The notes under the pieces: generated by a model
Database searches by the model: none
What the model saw: only the letters and a program-made list of their open reading frames with translations
Told to the model about the DNA's origin: nothing
Source of the DNA: Gemmata palustris
GTDB taxonomy: Bacteria; Planctomycetota; Planctomycetia; Gemmatales; Gemmataceae
Assembly (NCBI RefSeq): GCF_017939745.1
Contig: NZ_JAGKQQ010000001.1
Span: forward strand, 3,286,001 to 3,350,000
Length of the DNA stretch: 64,000 bases
Reading direction: 5' to 3'
Part shown: positions 51,186-59,505 of the stretch, piece by piece
How positions within the stretch are numbered: position 1 is the stretch's first letter
Layout: each line of letters begins with the position of its first letter
Program-made: the position numbers and the translations under genes

Positions 51186-53657
51186 ATGATGTCGGACGTG
51201 TTAACGATCGGGATGGCCACGCGGGGCGAACCGGACCACGTGTGGTTCACACTCTCGGCCCTGGCCGCGAACCACCCGCGGTGCCGGTACGTCGTGGTGG
51301 ACAACACGCCCGAGCGCGACTCGCGGGTCGAAGCGATCACCCGGGCCGTGGGCGGAACCTACTACCACCGCCCGGACCTGACGGGCACGAGCGCCCCCCG
51401 CGACGCGGTGTTCCGGTTCGCTGAGACGCCCTGGGTGATGTGCCTCGACTCGCACGTGATCCTGGAAACGGGCGCAGTACAAGCGGCCCTCGGTTTCGCG
51501 GCGGCGCACCCGGACTCGAACGACCTGGTACAGGGTCCGCTCATCGGGGACGACGGGCGCTGGTTCGCGACCCACTGGGGCATAACCGCTCCGCCCGGAC
51601 TTTGGGGCACGTGGCAGTCGGACCCGCGCGGGCAGTTCCCGGCGGGCGCGCCGTTCGACATCCCCATGACGGGCCTGGGGCAGTGGATGATGCGGCGGGC
51701 GGCGTGGCCCGGGTTCAACCCACTGTTCCGGGGGTTCGGGGGCGAGGAGGGGTACCTGCACGAGGTCGTCCGCCGCGCCGGGGGGAGAACCCTGTGCCAC
51801 CCCGCCCTCCGCTGGCGCCACAAGTTCCGGGACGTGTCCGGGTGGCACAACAACCCGCCCCCGCCGTACCCGCTGCGCCTGAGCGACCACGTGTGGAACC
51901 TCCTGGTGGGGCACCGGGAACTGGGCATCGAAGCGACGGAGCAGATCCACGCCCACTACGGGAAAAAGCTGGGTGCGCAAGAGTGGGAATCACTGGTACG
52001 GGCCGCGGCCGAGGCCCAGCCTTTCGGTGGCCCGCGCCACCAGGTGAAGCGGCAAAAGATCCTGGCCCTCTGGTACTCGGACAACACCGCCCCCCCGGAC
52101 CTGCTGAACCGCTCGGCCACTTCGGTGGTCGCGGCCCAATCCCAGACCCTGCGCCACGACGTGACCGTGTCCGCGTGCTCGTGGGCGCCCGTACCCGGCG
52201 CGCCGTTCGACCGCCCGGGGGCGAGCTGGGAATCGTTCCGCGGCGCCCAGGTACGGGGTTACGGCACCATCCTGGCGCAGATGGAACAGGCGTACCAGCG
52301 GGCCGGCGCGCCGGGCGACTTCGACGCGATCGCGTTCTGCGAGCACGACGTACTCTACCCGCCCGGGTACTTCGACCGGGTCGGCGACGCGCTGGCCGCG
52401 AACCCGACCGCGCCCGTCGTTTCGCACCTCGACTACGTCGGCCTGAACGCGACCGGCTGGCAGGCGGTCCGGGCGCGGCACGAACCGCTGCACCAGCTCA
52501 CCCTCCGGGCCGATGTGTTCCGGGCCAATCTGGAGCGCACCAAGAGCGACGCACGGCGGTCCGACGCGGTGGTTCTCGAACCCGACCACGGCACGGCGCG
52601 GGCCGATTGGATTCGCGTCCCCCCGATCGATCCGACCGGCGCGACCGGGATGCCCGCGGTCCATGTGAACCACGGTGTCGGGCGCTTTACCGCGCACGGG
52701 GACGTGTGCTACGAGCCCCGCGGGTTCGCCCTCTGGCACCCCCACTGGGGCGAGGCCCGGCGCTGGTGGCCGGGGGACATGGCCACTCTCGCGAACGTCG
52801 CGACCGACCAGTTCAAGGGCGGGGGATGTTCCTCGTGCGAGGCCGCGAAGCACGCGACCCTGGAGTCGTGGGCAAAAGCGGCCGCGGCCCGCCCGTCCGA
52901 CTTTCACGAACACGTGCCCACGCTCCAAGAACTGGCCGCGAAGTGTACGAGTGCCACCGAACTGAGCCTGTGGATGAAGCCGGCCGACGCAGCGATGGCT
53001 TATGGACTTGGTGCGACCGGCACCTTCACCAGTGTGTGCCCGCACCCGAAGCCGCAATGGGCCGAACTCACCCGGCTCATGGGCGCGCGGTTCACCGGTA
53101 CCGCTACGGACCCGGCGTCCGCACCCGTGGCCCCCACGGACCTGCTGTTCATCGACACGGACCACACCGCGGGCGCTCTGATGCCGCTCCTGGAAGCGCA
53201 TCACGAGCGCGTGGCCAGGTACCTCGTCGTTCACTGCACCGTGACCTTCGGCGAGGCGGGAGACAAACCCGACGCCCCCGGCGTGATGCACGCGCTCCGC
53301 GCGTTCTGCCTCAAGCACCCCGAGTGGGTGGTGAAGCGCCACGACAGAAACAACCACGGCCTGATGGTTCTGTCGAAGTGCCCGGAGGACGTAAAGGAGC
53401 TGCCGTCGCTGTGGCGCCAGGCAATGAACTACACCGCGGCCATGATCCGGCACAAGGCGGCGGGGTCACCGGTGGTGAGCCTCGAAGTGCTGGAAGAGCG
53501 CCAGGGCCACTGCGCGACGTGCGAGGAACGTGCCCTGGACGCCTGCGCCGCGTGCGGGTGCCCGCTCGAGGCCAAGCTCCCCTTGGCAACCGAGACCTGC
53601 GGCCTGGTGAAAAAAGGGCGCCACCCGAAATGGGAAGCCGTGGCCGGCGCGGAGTAG
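51186..53657 (+). CDS. Multidomain glycosyltransferase with methyltransferase-like and zinc-ribbon ends
   Basis: 823 residues. Domain 1 (1-~260) is a GT-A/GT2-type glycosyltransferase (ATRGEPDHVWFTLSALA, VVVDNTPERDS, CLDSHVILETGAV as the DxD-like region, FRGFGGEEGYLHE). Domain 2 (~285-550) is a second GT-like unit (FCEHDVLYPPGYFDRV, HLDYVGLNATGW). Domain 3 (~580-740) resembles a Rossmann sensor such as the C-terminal part of CmcI-type methyltransferases (LLFIDTDHTAGALMPLLEAH). The end carries CATC..CAACGCPL..K, a zinc-ribbon-like Cys cluster common in phage proteins. Likely modifies virion or host glycans. Confidence 0.7.
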   Translation: MMSDVLTIGMATRGEPDHVWFTLSALAANHPRCRYVVVDNTPERDSRVEAITRAVGGTYYHRPDLTGTSAPRDAVFRFAETPWVMCLDSHVILETGAVQAALGFAAAHPDSNDLVQGPLIGDDGRWFATHWGITAPPGLWGTWQSDPRGQFPAGAPFDIPMTGLGQWMMRRAAWPGFNPLFRGFGGEEGYLHEVVRRAGGRTLCHPALRWRHKFRDVSGWHNNPPPPYPLRLSDHVWNLLVGHRELGIEATEQIHAHYGKKLGAQEWESLVRAAAEAQPFGGPRHQVKRQKILALWYSDNTAPPDLLNRSATSVVAAQSQTLRHDVTVSACSWAPVPGAPFDRPGASWESFRGAQVRGYGTILAQMEQAYQRAGAPGDFDAIAFCEHDVLYPPGYFDRVGDALAANPTAPVVSHLDYVGLNATGWQAVRARHEPLHQLTLRADVFRANLERTKSDARRSDAVVLEPDHGTARADWIRVPPIDPTGATGMPAVHVNHGVGRFTAHGDVCYEPRGFALWHPHWGEARRWWPGDMATLANVATDQFKGGGCSSCEAAKHATLESWAKAAAARPSDFHEHVPTLQELAAKCTSATELSLWMKPADAAMAYGLGATGTFTSVCPHPKPQWAELTRLMGARFTGTATDPASAPVAPTDLLFIDTDHTAGALMPLLEAHHERVARYLVVHCTVTFGEAGDKPDAPGVMHALRAFCLKHPEWVVKRHDRNNHGLMVLSKCPEDVKELPSLWRQAMNYTAAMIRHKAAGSPVVSLEVLEERQGHCATCEERALDACAACGCPLEAKLPLATETCGLVKKGRHPKWEAVAGAE

Positions 53658-53660
53658 CCG

Positions 53661-53677
53661 GGTGCCATCGGCCGGGC
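53661..53677 (+). promoter_or_regulatory. Phage module motif, copy 6
   Basis: GGTGCCATCGGCCGGGC, identical to copy 2, abutting the ATG at 53678. Confidence 0.65.
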
Positions 53678-54007
53678 ATGCAAGCCTTCAAGCGACACGG
53701 CACACAGCGAGCCCGACTCGTGCAATTCGAGGAAGTGCTACTCGGCTCGGACTACTCCGAGGATGAGCTGGAGTTCATGAAGGCCGTCGAGCGGTACAAG
53801 CGCGAGACCGGGACGAAGTTCCCGAGCTACGTCGAGGTGCTTCGCATCGCACGCGGCCTCGGCTGGGTCCGTGACCCGGCACGGGCGATGGGCCGCGACC
53901 CGGTGATCGGCGACTTCGTCGAGGCGCCGGTCGCGCCGCTGGTCGACCGGGACGCGCCCGTGAAGCGCGACATGAGACTCAAGGTGAACCGCGGGAAGAA
54001 AGCGTGA
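53678..54007 (+). CDS. Small phage protein, unknown
   Basis: 109 residues from ATG 53678, fixed by the adjacent motif. SDYSEDELEFMKAVERYKRETG and KFPSYVEVLRIARGLGWVR suggest a small DNA-binding-like helical protein, with a basic end (RLKVNRGKKA). No family recognised. Confidence 0.6.
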   Translation: MQAFKRHGTQRARLVQFEEVLLGSDYSEDELEFMKAVERYKRETGTKFPSYVEVLRIARGLGWVRDPARAMGRDPVIGDFVEAPVAPLVDRDAPVKRDMRLKVNRGKKA

Positions 54008-54051
54008 TCCCGCGGCCGAACGTGCCCTCCATTCCGAAATGGTGGTGACCC

Positions 54052-54341
54052 GTGGCAATCACTGTGACGATCGACCAGGTGACGACCGGAACCGGCGACC
54101 AGATCGGCGTGTCGTACACCGGCGGGGATTCCGGGAGCGGCAACGGCATCGGGTGGAACTCCGCCACGGACGTTCAACTGCAATTGATGGCTCGATCACG
54201 GTCAACAGCGAAAACGGGCTCCTGCTCGTGCTGATGGCGTGGTGGGCGGCGCTCGATCCCGCGTTCGCATCGCCCAATCTGGTGATCGGGCGCACGGCTA
54301 CCTGGGACGCTTCTTCCGTCACCCCCGTATCGGTGTCCTGA
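54052..54341 (+). pseudogene. Small phage structural gene, frameshifted
   Basis: GTG 54052 opens MAITVTIDQVTTGTGDQIGV..SATDVQLQL and loses frame at about 54180; one base later in register it continues DGSITVNSENGLLLVLMAWWAALDP to the stop that overlaps the ATG at 54341. One missing base explains it. Either a sequencing error or a recent mutation, since both halves are otherwise sound. Confidence 0.55.
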
Positions 54342-55420
54342 TGTACGCGGAAAAGTCATTCCTCGGGCGCGTCCCGTTCGCGCCCGGGGCCAACATGGGC
54401 TTGGCACTGGCGCTCGACACGAGCGCCAAGCGCCACGCCATCTCCTTCGTTCCGACCGAGACCATGACGGTCGCGAAAGTGGCGATCGCCCTCGGCTCGA
54501 AGGTCGGCTCCCCGACCTTCGCGGTCCGCATTGAAACGGACGCATCGGGGCGCCCGTCCGGTACGCTCGCTTGGACGAACGCGACGTTCACGGGTCAGGC
54601 GATGGGGTCGGCCGGATGGACGGGTGAAGTATCTTTGGTTGCCAGCGGAACGGTGAACGGTGGCACGCTGTACCACGTCGTGACCGCGAACGATCACGGG
54701 ACGCCCGCATCCAACAATTTCACGGTACTCGACCAAGCGGGCCAATCGCCCGCGTCCCTCGGTTTGGACCGTATCGCGCAGTGGATCACGGCCGGTTATA
54801 ACGGCACCGTGTGGGCGAACCGCAACGCGCCCATATTCGTGCTGTCGGATTCGGCCGGAACGGTCAAGATCGGGCAACCATTCGACACGGCTGGCCTCGC
54901 GACCCTGAGTAGCTTCGGCGTCGGAATGAAGTTCGTTGCGCCGTTCAGTGGGGCGCTGGCCGGGGTAGAGATTTCACACCTACCCAACACCGGTATCGGT
55001 ACCGTTTCCGTCAAACTATACGACGCGGCCGACACCCTGCTTGGCACCGCGCCCCTCACTGCGGGGCTCATCGCGGTCATCGGCAACGTGCGGCACTCGG
55101 TCGCGCTCCTGTTCGACGGCGGTCCCGTCGCGATCACCGCAGGCGCGACCTACCGCGCGGTACTGTCGGACGCGGGCAACGTGGATCGCGTGGACTTCGT
55201 CACCGCGCCCAGTTCGCCGGTGGATTACCGCACACTGCTGCCGGTCGCGCAGGACTACCAGTGGACCCAGGGCAGCCCCGGATCGTGGACCGACACGCCC
55301 GGCAAGCTCCCGTGCTACTGGGGGCTGATCGCGTCTTCGATTAGTACGGGCGGCAACTCCGCCCCTGGCGGTGGTGACCTCGGGCTCATCATCCAGGCCC
55401 GACAGATGATTCCTTACTGA
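54341..55420 (+). CDS. Tail fibre/baseplate-like beta-rich protein
   Basis: 359 residues from ATG 54341 (overlaps the previous stop). Two similar beta domains: residues 30-170 (FVPTETMTVAKVAIALGSKVG, GTLYHVVTA) and 195-330 (FVAPFSGALAGVEISHLPNTG, GATYRAVLSDAG), each with the spacing of a jelly-roll carbohydrate-binding-like fold. Probably a virion surface protein. Its stop codon TGA is also the target duplication of MITE copy 2. Confidence 0.6.
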   Translation: MYAEKSFLGRVPFAPGANMGLALALDTSAKRHAISFVPTETMTVAKVAIALGSKVGSPTFAVRIETDASGRPSGTLAWTNATFTGQAMGSAGWTGEVSLVASGTVNGGTLYHVVTANDHGTPASNNFTVLDQAGQSPASLGLDRIAQWITAGYNGTVWANRNAPIFVLSDSAGTVKIGQPFDTAGLATLSSFGVGMKFVAPFSGALAGVEISHLPNTGIGTVSVKLYDAADTLLGTAPLTAGLIAVIGNVRHSVALLFDGGPVAITAGATYRAVLSDAGNVDRVDFVTAPSSPVDYRTLLPVAQDYQWTQGSPGSWTDTPGKLPCYWGLIASSISTGGNSAPGGGDLGLIIQARQMIPY

Positions 55421-55508
55421 GTGACTGTCCCATATGCCTCGAAATCGCCGTATTTTCGAGTTGTCACCCACGATTTCTCAGGCTTTTTCGCACATATGGG
55501 ACAGTCAC
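55421..55508 (+). mobile_element. 88-bp MITE, copy 2, TGA target duplication
   Basis: Identical to copies 1 and 3; flanked by TGA at 55418-55420 and 55509-55511. Inserted exactly at the stop codon of the upstream gene, so the gene stays intact. Confidence 0.85.
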
Positions 55509-55560
55509 TGAGTCGGGGCCGCACCCCCGAACCCCGACTGACCCCTACGGAGATCCTGAT

Positions 55561-56022
55561 ATGTCTCGTGGATTCGTTGCCAGTGGACCGTCGGCGAGCG
55601 GCACGGCAAACAAGACGGCCGTCACGGTTGTGGGATCGGCGTCGGTCCGGCCGCGCCTGTTCGAGTACTCGGTGGGCGTCGCGACCGCGCCGAACGCGAC
55701 CGATCAGCAGCTCAACTTCGCGGTGCAGCGGTTCACCGCCGCCGGTACGTCGGCTGGGTCCGCGCCCACGCCGCTGTCCATAGACCCCGGGGACGTGGCC
55801 GCCGTTGCCACGGTGGGCTGGACCCACTCCGCGGAGCCCACGTACACGGCGGGCGGCGCGCTCGCGGACCAGTGGATGAACCAGCGCGCCATGTTCCGCT
55901 GGGTCGCGGTGCCCGGGTTCGAGTTCGTGTCCGCGGCCACCAGCGGTAACGGGATCGGGCTTTTCAACAAATCGGTCGCGGCGGCCACGGTGGTCCAGGG
56001 CCAGTTGATGTGGATGGAGTAA
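55561..56022 (+). CDS. Small beta-rich phage structural protein
   Basis: 153 residues with ACGGAG upstream. SGPSASGTANKTAVTVVGSAS, NFAVQRFTAAGTSAGSAPTP, MFRWVAVPGFEFVSAATSGNG. Pattern of virion surface proteins, possibly homologous in style to 43740. Not assigned. Confidence 0.55.
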   Translation: MSRGFVASGPSASGTANKTAVTVVGSASVRPRLFEYSVGVATAPNATDQQLNFAVQRFTAAGTSAGSAPTPLSIDPGDVAAVATVGWTHSAEPTYTAGGALADQWMNQRAMFRWVAVPGFEFVSAATSGNGIGLFNKSVAAATVVQGQLMWME

Positions 56023-56025
56023 CCC

Positions 56026-56331
56026 GTGAGCGAGTTGAATCACCGTAAAGCCAGTGGCACCGCGTTCGTGACCGGACCGTGGGGGGAGCGGTTCGAGGGC
56101 GCCACGCTCTCGTGCTGCCACTGCCAGTTCACCTGGGTGCTCCAGAAGGGTTCGGGTAAGGTGCGCGGGTTCTGCACCAGTTGCATGCGGCCCCACTGCG
56201 GCGGGTCGAACTGCTGGGAATGTGTGCCCATCGAGCAGCGCCTGGAAAACATCGAGGCCGGGCGCCCGGAACTGACTCCGGCGCCCGTGAAGGTGTTCGT
56301 TCCCGGGGGCGCCCCTCGGCCATTTTGTTAG
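56026..56331 (+). CDS. Small zinc-ribbon phage protein
   Basis: 101 residues from GTG 56026, 3 bases after the previous stop. A zinc-ribbon-like arrangement SCCHCQF...GFCTSCMRPHCGG..CWECVP is the main feature. Similar small Cys proteins occur at the end of tail operons in planctomycete phage loci, as far as I recall. The stop TAG is completed by the first base of MITE copy 3. Confidence 0.6.
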   Translation: MSELNHRKASGTAFVTGPWGERFEGATLSCCHCQFTWVLQKGSGKVRGFCTSCMRPHCGGSNCWECVPIEQRLENIEAGRPELTPAPVKVFVPGGAPRPFC

Positions 56332-56418
56332 TGACTGTCCCATATGCCTCGAAATCGCCGTATTTTCGAGTTGTCACCCACGATTTCTCAGGCTTTTTCG
56401 CACATATGGGACAGTCAC
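56331..56418 (+). mobile_element. 88-bp MITE, copy 3, TTA target duplication
   Basis: Identical to copy 2; flanked by TTA at 56328-56330 and 56419-56421. It is open in one frame (MPRNRRIFELSPT..) that continues into the next gene and could add an N-terminal extension to it. Confidence 0.85.
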
Positions 56419-56424
56419 TTAGCC

Positions 56425-56826
56425 ATGCCGAGCGCGATCAAGGAAACCCCGGCCTATCGCTGGCCGGCGCTACAAACGCAGACCGTGCGCGTGGAATGCA
56501 CCCTCCGCGCGGGGCTGTCACTGAGCAACTACGGCACGATCACACTCACAGTGCGCGAAGACCCGGAATGGCCCCGGAGCGGCCCCGCGCGCCCCGCAGT
56601 CGATTCGGCCGACCCGCGCGCCGATGGCTGGCCCGTCGCGACGTCCTCCGTGGGTGCCGAAGACGTGGGCGCCGCCAGCCCAACGGTCGCGTTCACAGTG
56701 ACGGTCCCGGCCGAGGTGGGCTACCGGCGCTACGCACTAGACGTGGTCGCATTGGGCGGCGCGGTGGGGCGCGTCCAACTCGTTGAGACGAGTTGGCTCA
56801 CAGTTACCCCAAGTCTGTTGGGTTAA
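56425..56826 (+). CDS. Small phage structural protein
   Basis: 133 residues from ATG 56425. TVRVECTLRAGLSLSNYGTI, VAFTVTVPAEVGYRRYALDVVAL: an Ig-like or beta-sandwich pattern. It ends inside the first of two overlapping hairpins (56793-56903), which probably terminate the phage transcript. Confidence 0.55.
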   Translation: MPSAIKETPAYRWPALQTQTVRVECTLRAGLSLSNYGTITLTVREDPEWPRSGPARPAVDSADPRADGWPVATSSVGAEDVGAASPTVAFTVTVPAEVGYRRYALDVVALGGAVGRVQLVETSWLTVTPSLLG

Positions 56827-56903
56827 CTGTGAGCCAATGGCACAAAACGCAAAGGGCGCACGGAATGAAGTTCCGTGCGCCCTTTGCGTTTTGTGCCATT
56901 GGC
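56793..56903. terminator. Two overlapping strong hairpins after the last phage structural gene
   Basis: Hairpin 1: 56793-56812 with 56818-56837 (20 bp, one mismatch). Hairpin 2: 56833-56865 with 56871-56903 (33 bp perfect, 5-nt loop). They share 56833-56837, so only one can be complete at a time. No long T-run, but the stems are strong enough to act as a barrier in both directions. Confidence 0.7.
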
Positions 56904-56908
56904 CGGGC
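56893..56908 (+). promoter_or_regulatory. Phage module motif, variant copy 7
   Basis: GTGCCATTGGCCGGGC overlaps the right arm of hairpin 2 and lies 37 bases before the ATG at 56946. Similarity to the other copies may be partly chance. Confidence 0.4.
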
Positions 56909-56945
56909 GCTGGCATGAGCCGCCAGCGCCCGTAACGGAGTAACA

Positions 56946-58130
56946 ATGCGCGCGTATTACGCCCTCGTTCTGACCGCACTCGCGTGCATATCAGTGGGGT
57001 TCGCACTGCCCCCGGCACCCAAAGCACCGCGCGCGCCTGTCGCTCCGCACTCACACGCGCTGCTCGCACCAGATCAGCCCGACCGCGAGTGGAAGCTCCC
57101 GCCCGGCGAGCTGGCCCCCAATCAGATCGTGATCCAGGCCGAAGCGGGCGATGTGACCGACTGGGGCCACGCGACCATTGGCGTGAGTGACGCCTGGAAG
57201 GTCACGAAGGGTAAGGGGGCGACCGTTGCCGTGCTGGATACGGGATACGATCACTCGCACCGCGACCTCAAGAGCCAGGTCACCGCGTCCAAGGATTTCA
57301 CCGGGTCGCGTTCGGGTGATTCGGATGTGAACGGGCACGGCACCCACTGCGCGGGAATCATTGCGGCCGAAGAAAACGGCGTGGGGGTGGTCGGTGTCGC
57401 CCCGCAAGCGAAGGTGTTGGCCGGGAAGGTACTCAGCGACAACGGCGCGGGCCTATCGACCTGGATCGCGGCCGGGATCGATTGGGCCGTCGAGAACGGC
57501 GCGGACGTGATCTCCATGAGCCTGGGATCGGATGCACCCGATCAGCGCATCGAGGCCGCGGTCAAGCGCGCGCTGGCCAGGAACGTGATCGTGATCGCCG
57601 CGGCGGGCAACAGTGGTCCGCGCGAGGGCACCGCGGGCTGGCCCGGGAGCTTCGAGGGAGTCGTGTGCGTGGCCGCGGTAGACAGCAACCAGGCCGTCGC
57701 CAGTTTCTCGTCGCGCGGCAAGAACGTGCAGGTGGCCGCGCCCGGGGTGAACGTCCGCTCGTGCTACCCCGGGGACCGGTTCGCCACGATGTCGGGCACC
57801 TCGATGGCCACGCCCTACGTGGCCGGGTGCGCGGCTCTCTTCGTCTCACACTGCAAGGCACGGGGGATCAAGTGGACCCCGTCCGACTTTGCAGCGGCCA
57901 TCGCCAAGACCTCGAAGGATCTCCCGCCCGCGGGCCGCGACACCGCGAGCGGCTTCGGGTTGGTCCAGCCGGGGAAACTGCTCCCGGCCGACGACCCAAC
58001 GATTCCCCCCGTTCCGAACCCACCCGACACCGGCGACGCGATCGTGATCGCTCCCGATCCGACCATGCCCATCACCATCGGTGGGCGCAAGGTCAAGCGC
58101 ATCGTGCTGGAGTTGGAGCCCAAGCCATAG
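56946..58130 (+). CDS. Secreted subtilisin-family (S8) serine protease
   Basis: 394 residues from ATG 56946. Signal peptide to about residue 20, a Pro-rich propeptide-like part, then the catalytic domain with Asp98 (VAVLDTGYDH), His131 (NGHGTHCAG), oxyanion Asn222 (AAAGNSGP) and Ser286 (GTSMATPYVAG). All triad residues are present. The C-terminal extension has beta strands and ends KRIVLELEPKP. Exported; it could act in host entry or release if phage-linked, or be a host enzyme. Confidence 0.9.
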   Translation: MRAYYALVLTALACISVGFALPPAPKAPRAPVAPHSHALLAPDQPDREWKLPPGELAPNQIVIQAEAGDVTDWGHATIGVSDAWKVTKGKGATVAVLDTGYDHSHRDLKSQVTASKDFTGSRSGDSDVNGHGTHCAGIIAAEENGVGVVGVAPQAKVLAGKVLSDNGAGLSTWIAAGIDWAVENGADVISMSLGSDAPDQRIEAAVKRALARNVIVIAAAGNSGPREGTAGWPGSFEGVVCVAAVDSNQAVASFSSRGKNVQVAAPGVNVRSCYPGDRFATMSGTSMATPYVAGCAALFVSHCKARGIKWTPSDFAAAIAKTSKDLPPAGRDTASGFGLVQPGKLLPADDPTIPPVPNPPDTGDAIVIAPDPTMPITIGGRKVKRIVLELEPKP

Positions 58131-58157
58131 GGCGAAAGGTGAAGACAAGCCCCGGCC

Positions 58158-58272
58158 GGGGCGTAGGCGTGTAGCCAGGGGTGGAACCCTGGCGCGCCTC
58201 CACTCGAGCAAGGGGTCGGGGTTGCACGGGAAGTTCGCCAGGGTTCCACCCCTGGCTACGCGCCTACGCCCC
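58158..58272. repeat. Long inverted repeat (37-bp arms)
   Basis: 58158-58194 pairs with 58236-58272 with one wobble position; core GTAGCCAGGGGTGGAACCC. 41-nt loop. Same style as the double-hairpin repeats at 849-1096. Confidence 0.8.
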
Positions 58273-58377
58273 ATTCGGGGCTAAAAGCCAATACCCGATA
58301 TCGCCCGAATGGGCGGCAGATCGTCGCCAGGGCGGAACGCCCGGCGCAACCCCTCGCCCTCTTCTCGCAAGGCCCAC

Positions 58378-58854
58378 ATGGTTGCGATCACCACTATCGC
58401 TGTGTTGATCCCTGTCGAGTGGTACGGCTTCGTGGCCAGTGTCGTCTTCACACTTCTGCACACCTGGGAAGAGGTATGGGTTGGCGAAGACGCGCCGTTC
58501 TGGTGCTACTACCGCCGGCACTTCGAACACGGCATCAGCGATGTGGCCGGTGCCCTGCTCTTCTCGTGGCTCGCGCTCATTTTGATCGGCCTGGCGGTCC
58601 TGGGGTATTTGTGCGGGTCGCAGGTGTTCCTCGGCGGGCTGGTCGGGGCGCGCGTTGGTGATGCCCTCCTGTCTCACGTCGGCCTACGCGCGCGGTTCAC
58701 GGGGCCGAATCCGGGCCTGGCAACGTCCCCACTGTACCTGGCAGAAGCCCTAGTGGTGCCGCTGGTGCTACACGTTTCGCCCCTGGGGGTCGCGCTCGGG
58801 TTCGGTGCGTTCGCGCTGTTTTGGTGCATGTCTTTTGTTCGGAGGAAGAAGTGA
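58378..58854 (+). CDS. Multi-pass membrane protein (HXXEE-like)
   Basis: 158 residues from ATG 58378. Four hydrophobic helices; LLHTWEEVWVG contains the H-x-x-E-E motif of the HXXEE family and a later HFEHGISD contributes more polar residues. Function of the family is unknown. The next gene starts at its stop codon. Confidence 0.6.
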   Translation: MVAITTIAVLIPVEWYGFVASVVFTLLHTWEEVWVGEDAPFWCYYRRHFEHGISDVAGALLFSWLALILIGLAVLGYLCGSQVFLGGLVGARVGDALLSHVGLRARFTGPNPGLATSPLYLAEALVVPLVLHVSPLGVALGFGAFALFWCMSFVRRKK

Positions 58855-59159
58855 TGCGCTGGGTCTATCTGCTTCTGGCGGTGATCGCTTACGGTGCCTG
58901 CGCGCCGGCAAGTGCGCCGGCCGGCCCGGTCCGCGAGTTCGTCCGCGACCACCGGCCGGGCCTGATCGTGCCCAAGCCGCCGCGGTTCCAACCGATTGTT
59001 CTGGTTGTGCCGATTGGCTCGTGTGACCCCGGCTGTCCCTACCCTGGCGGCGATCAAACGGCCCTGCCCGGGGTGCCAACTTCAAGCGTGACGGGTTGGT
59101 TGCACCCGCGGACGGTGAGTGAGTGCCCGGGTGGGACGTGCCCCGCCCCTCGGCGCTGA
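58854..59159 (+). CDS. Small secreted Pro-rich protein
   Basis: 101 residues from ATG 58854 overlapping the previous stop (GTGATG). Signal peptide (MRWVYLLLAVIAYGACAPAS), then a Pro-rich mature part with four Cys in SCDPGCPYPGG and ECPGGTCP, possibly two disulfides. Coupled to the membrane protein gene. Confidence 0.55.
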   Translation: MRWVYLLLAVIAYGACAPASAPAGPVREFVRDHRPGLIVPKPPRFQPIVLVVPIGSCDPGCPYPGGDQTALPGVPTSSVTGWLHPRTVSECPGGTCPAPRR

Positions 59160-59310
59160 AATGTGGCGCGGAGATGCGGCGCGGAAATGCGGAAGTGAAA
59201 ATAACGACGCCGGCGGGTTTCCCCGACCGGCGCCGCGATCCGCGGATCGCCCATAACCGCGAACCGATGAGATACTAATTGCTCTTCAGACCGAATGCAA
59301 GGACAAAATA

Positions 59311-59505
59311 ATGAATAGCGCCATTTTAGACCTGATTGAGAAGGTAGCCGCACGGGTGGCCGAAGGTAAGCTCGCCGCCACCGACGGCAGCGCGTTCCTC
59401 CGGCGGTTGATTCATGGCCCCGCGCTCGCGTTCGTGGTGAAGTGGACCGCCACCCCGCTGGACGATCTCGCGCTCGAACTGTTCAAGTCCCTGATTCCCG
59501 AGTAA
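59311..59505 (+). CDS. Small helical protein
   Basis: 64 residues: MNSAILDLIEKVAARVAEGK, AFLRRLIHGPALAFVVKW. Amphipathic, could be membrane associated. The stop overlaps the end of the convergent sigma-like gene. Not recognised. Confidence 0.5.
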   Translation: MNSAILDLIEKVAARVAEGKLAATDGSAFLRRLIHGPALAFVVKWTATPLDDLALELFKSLIPE

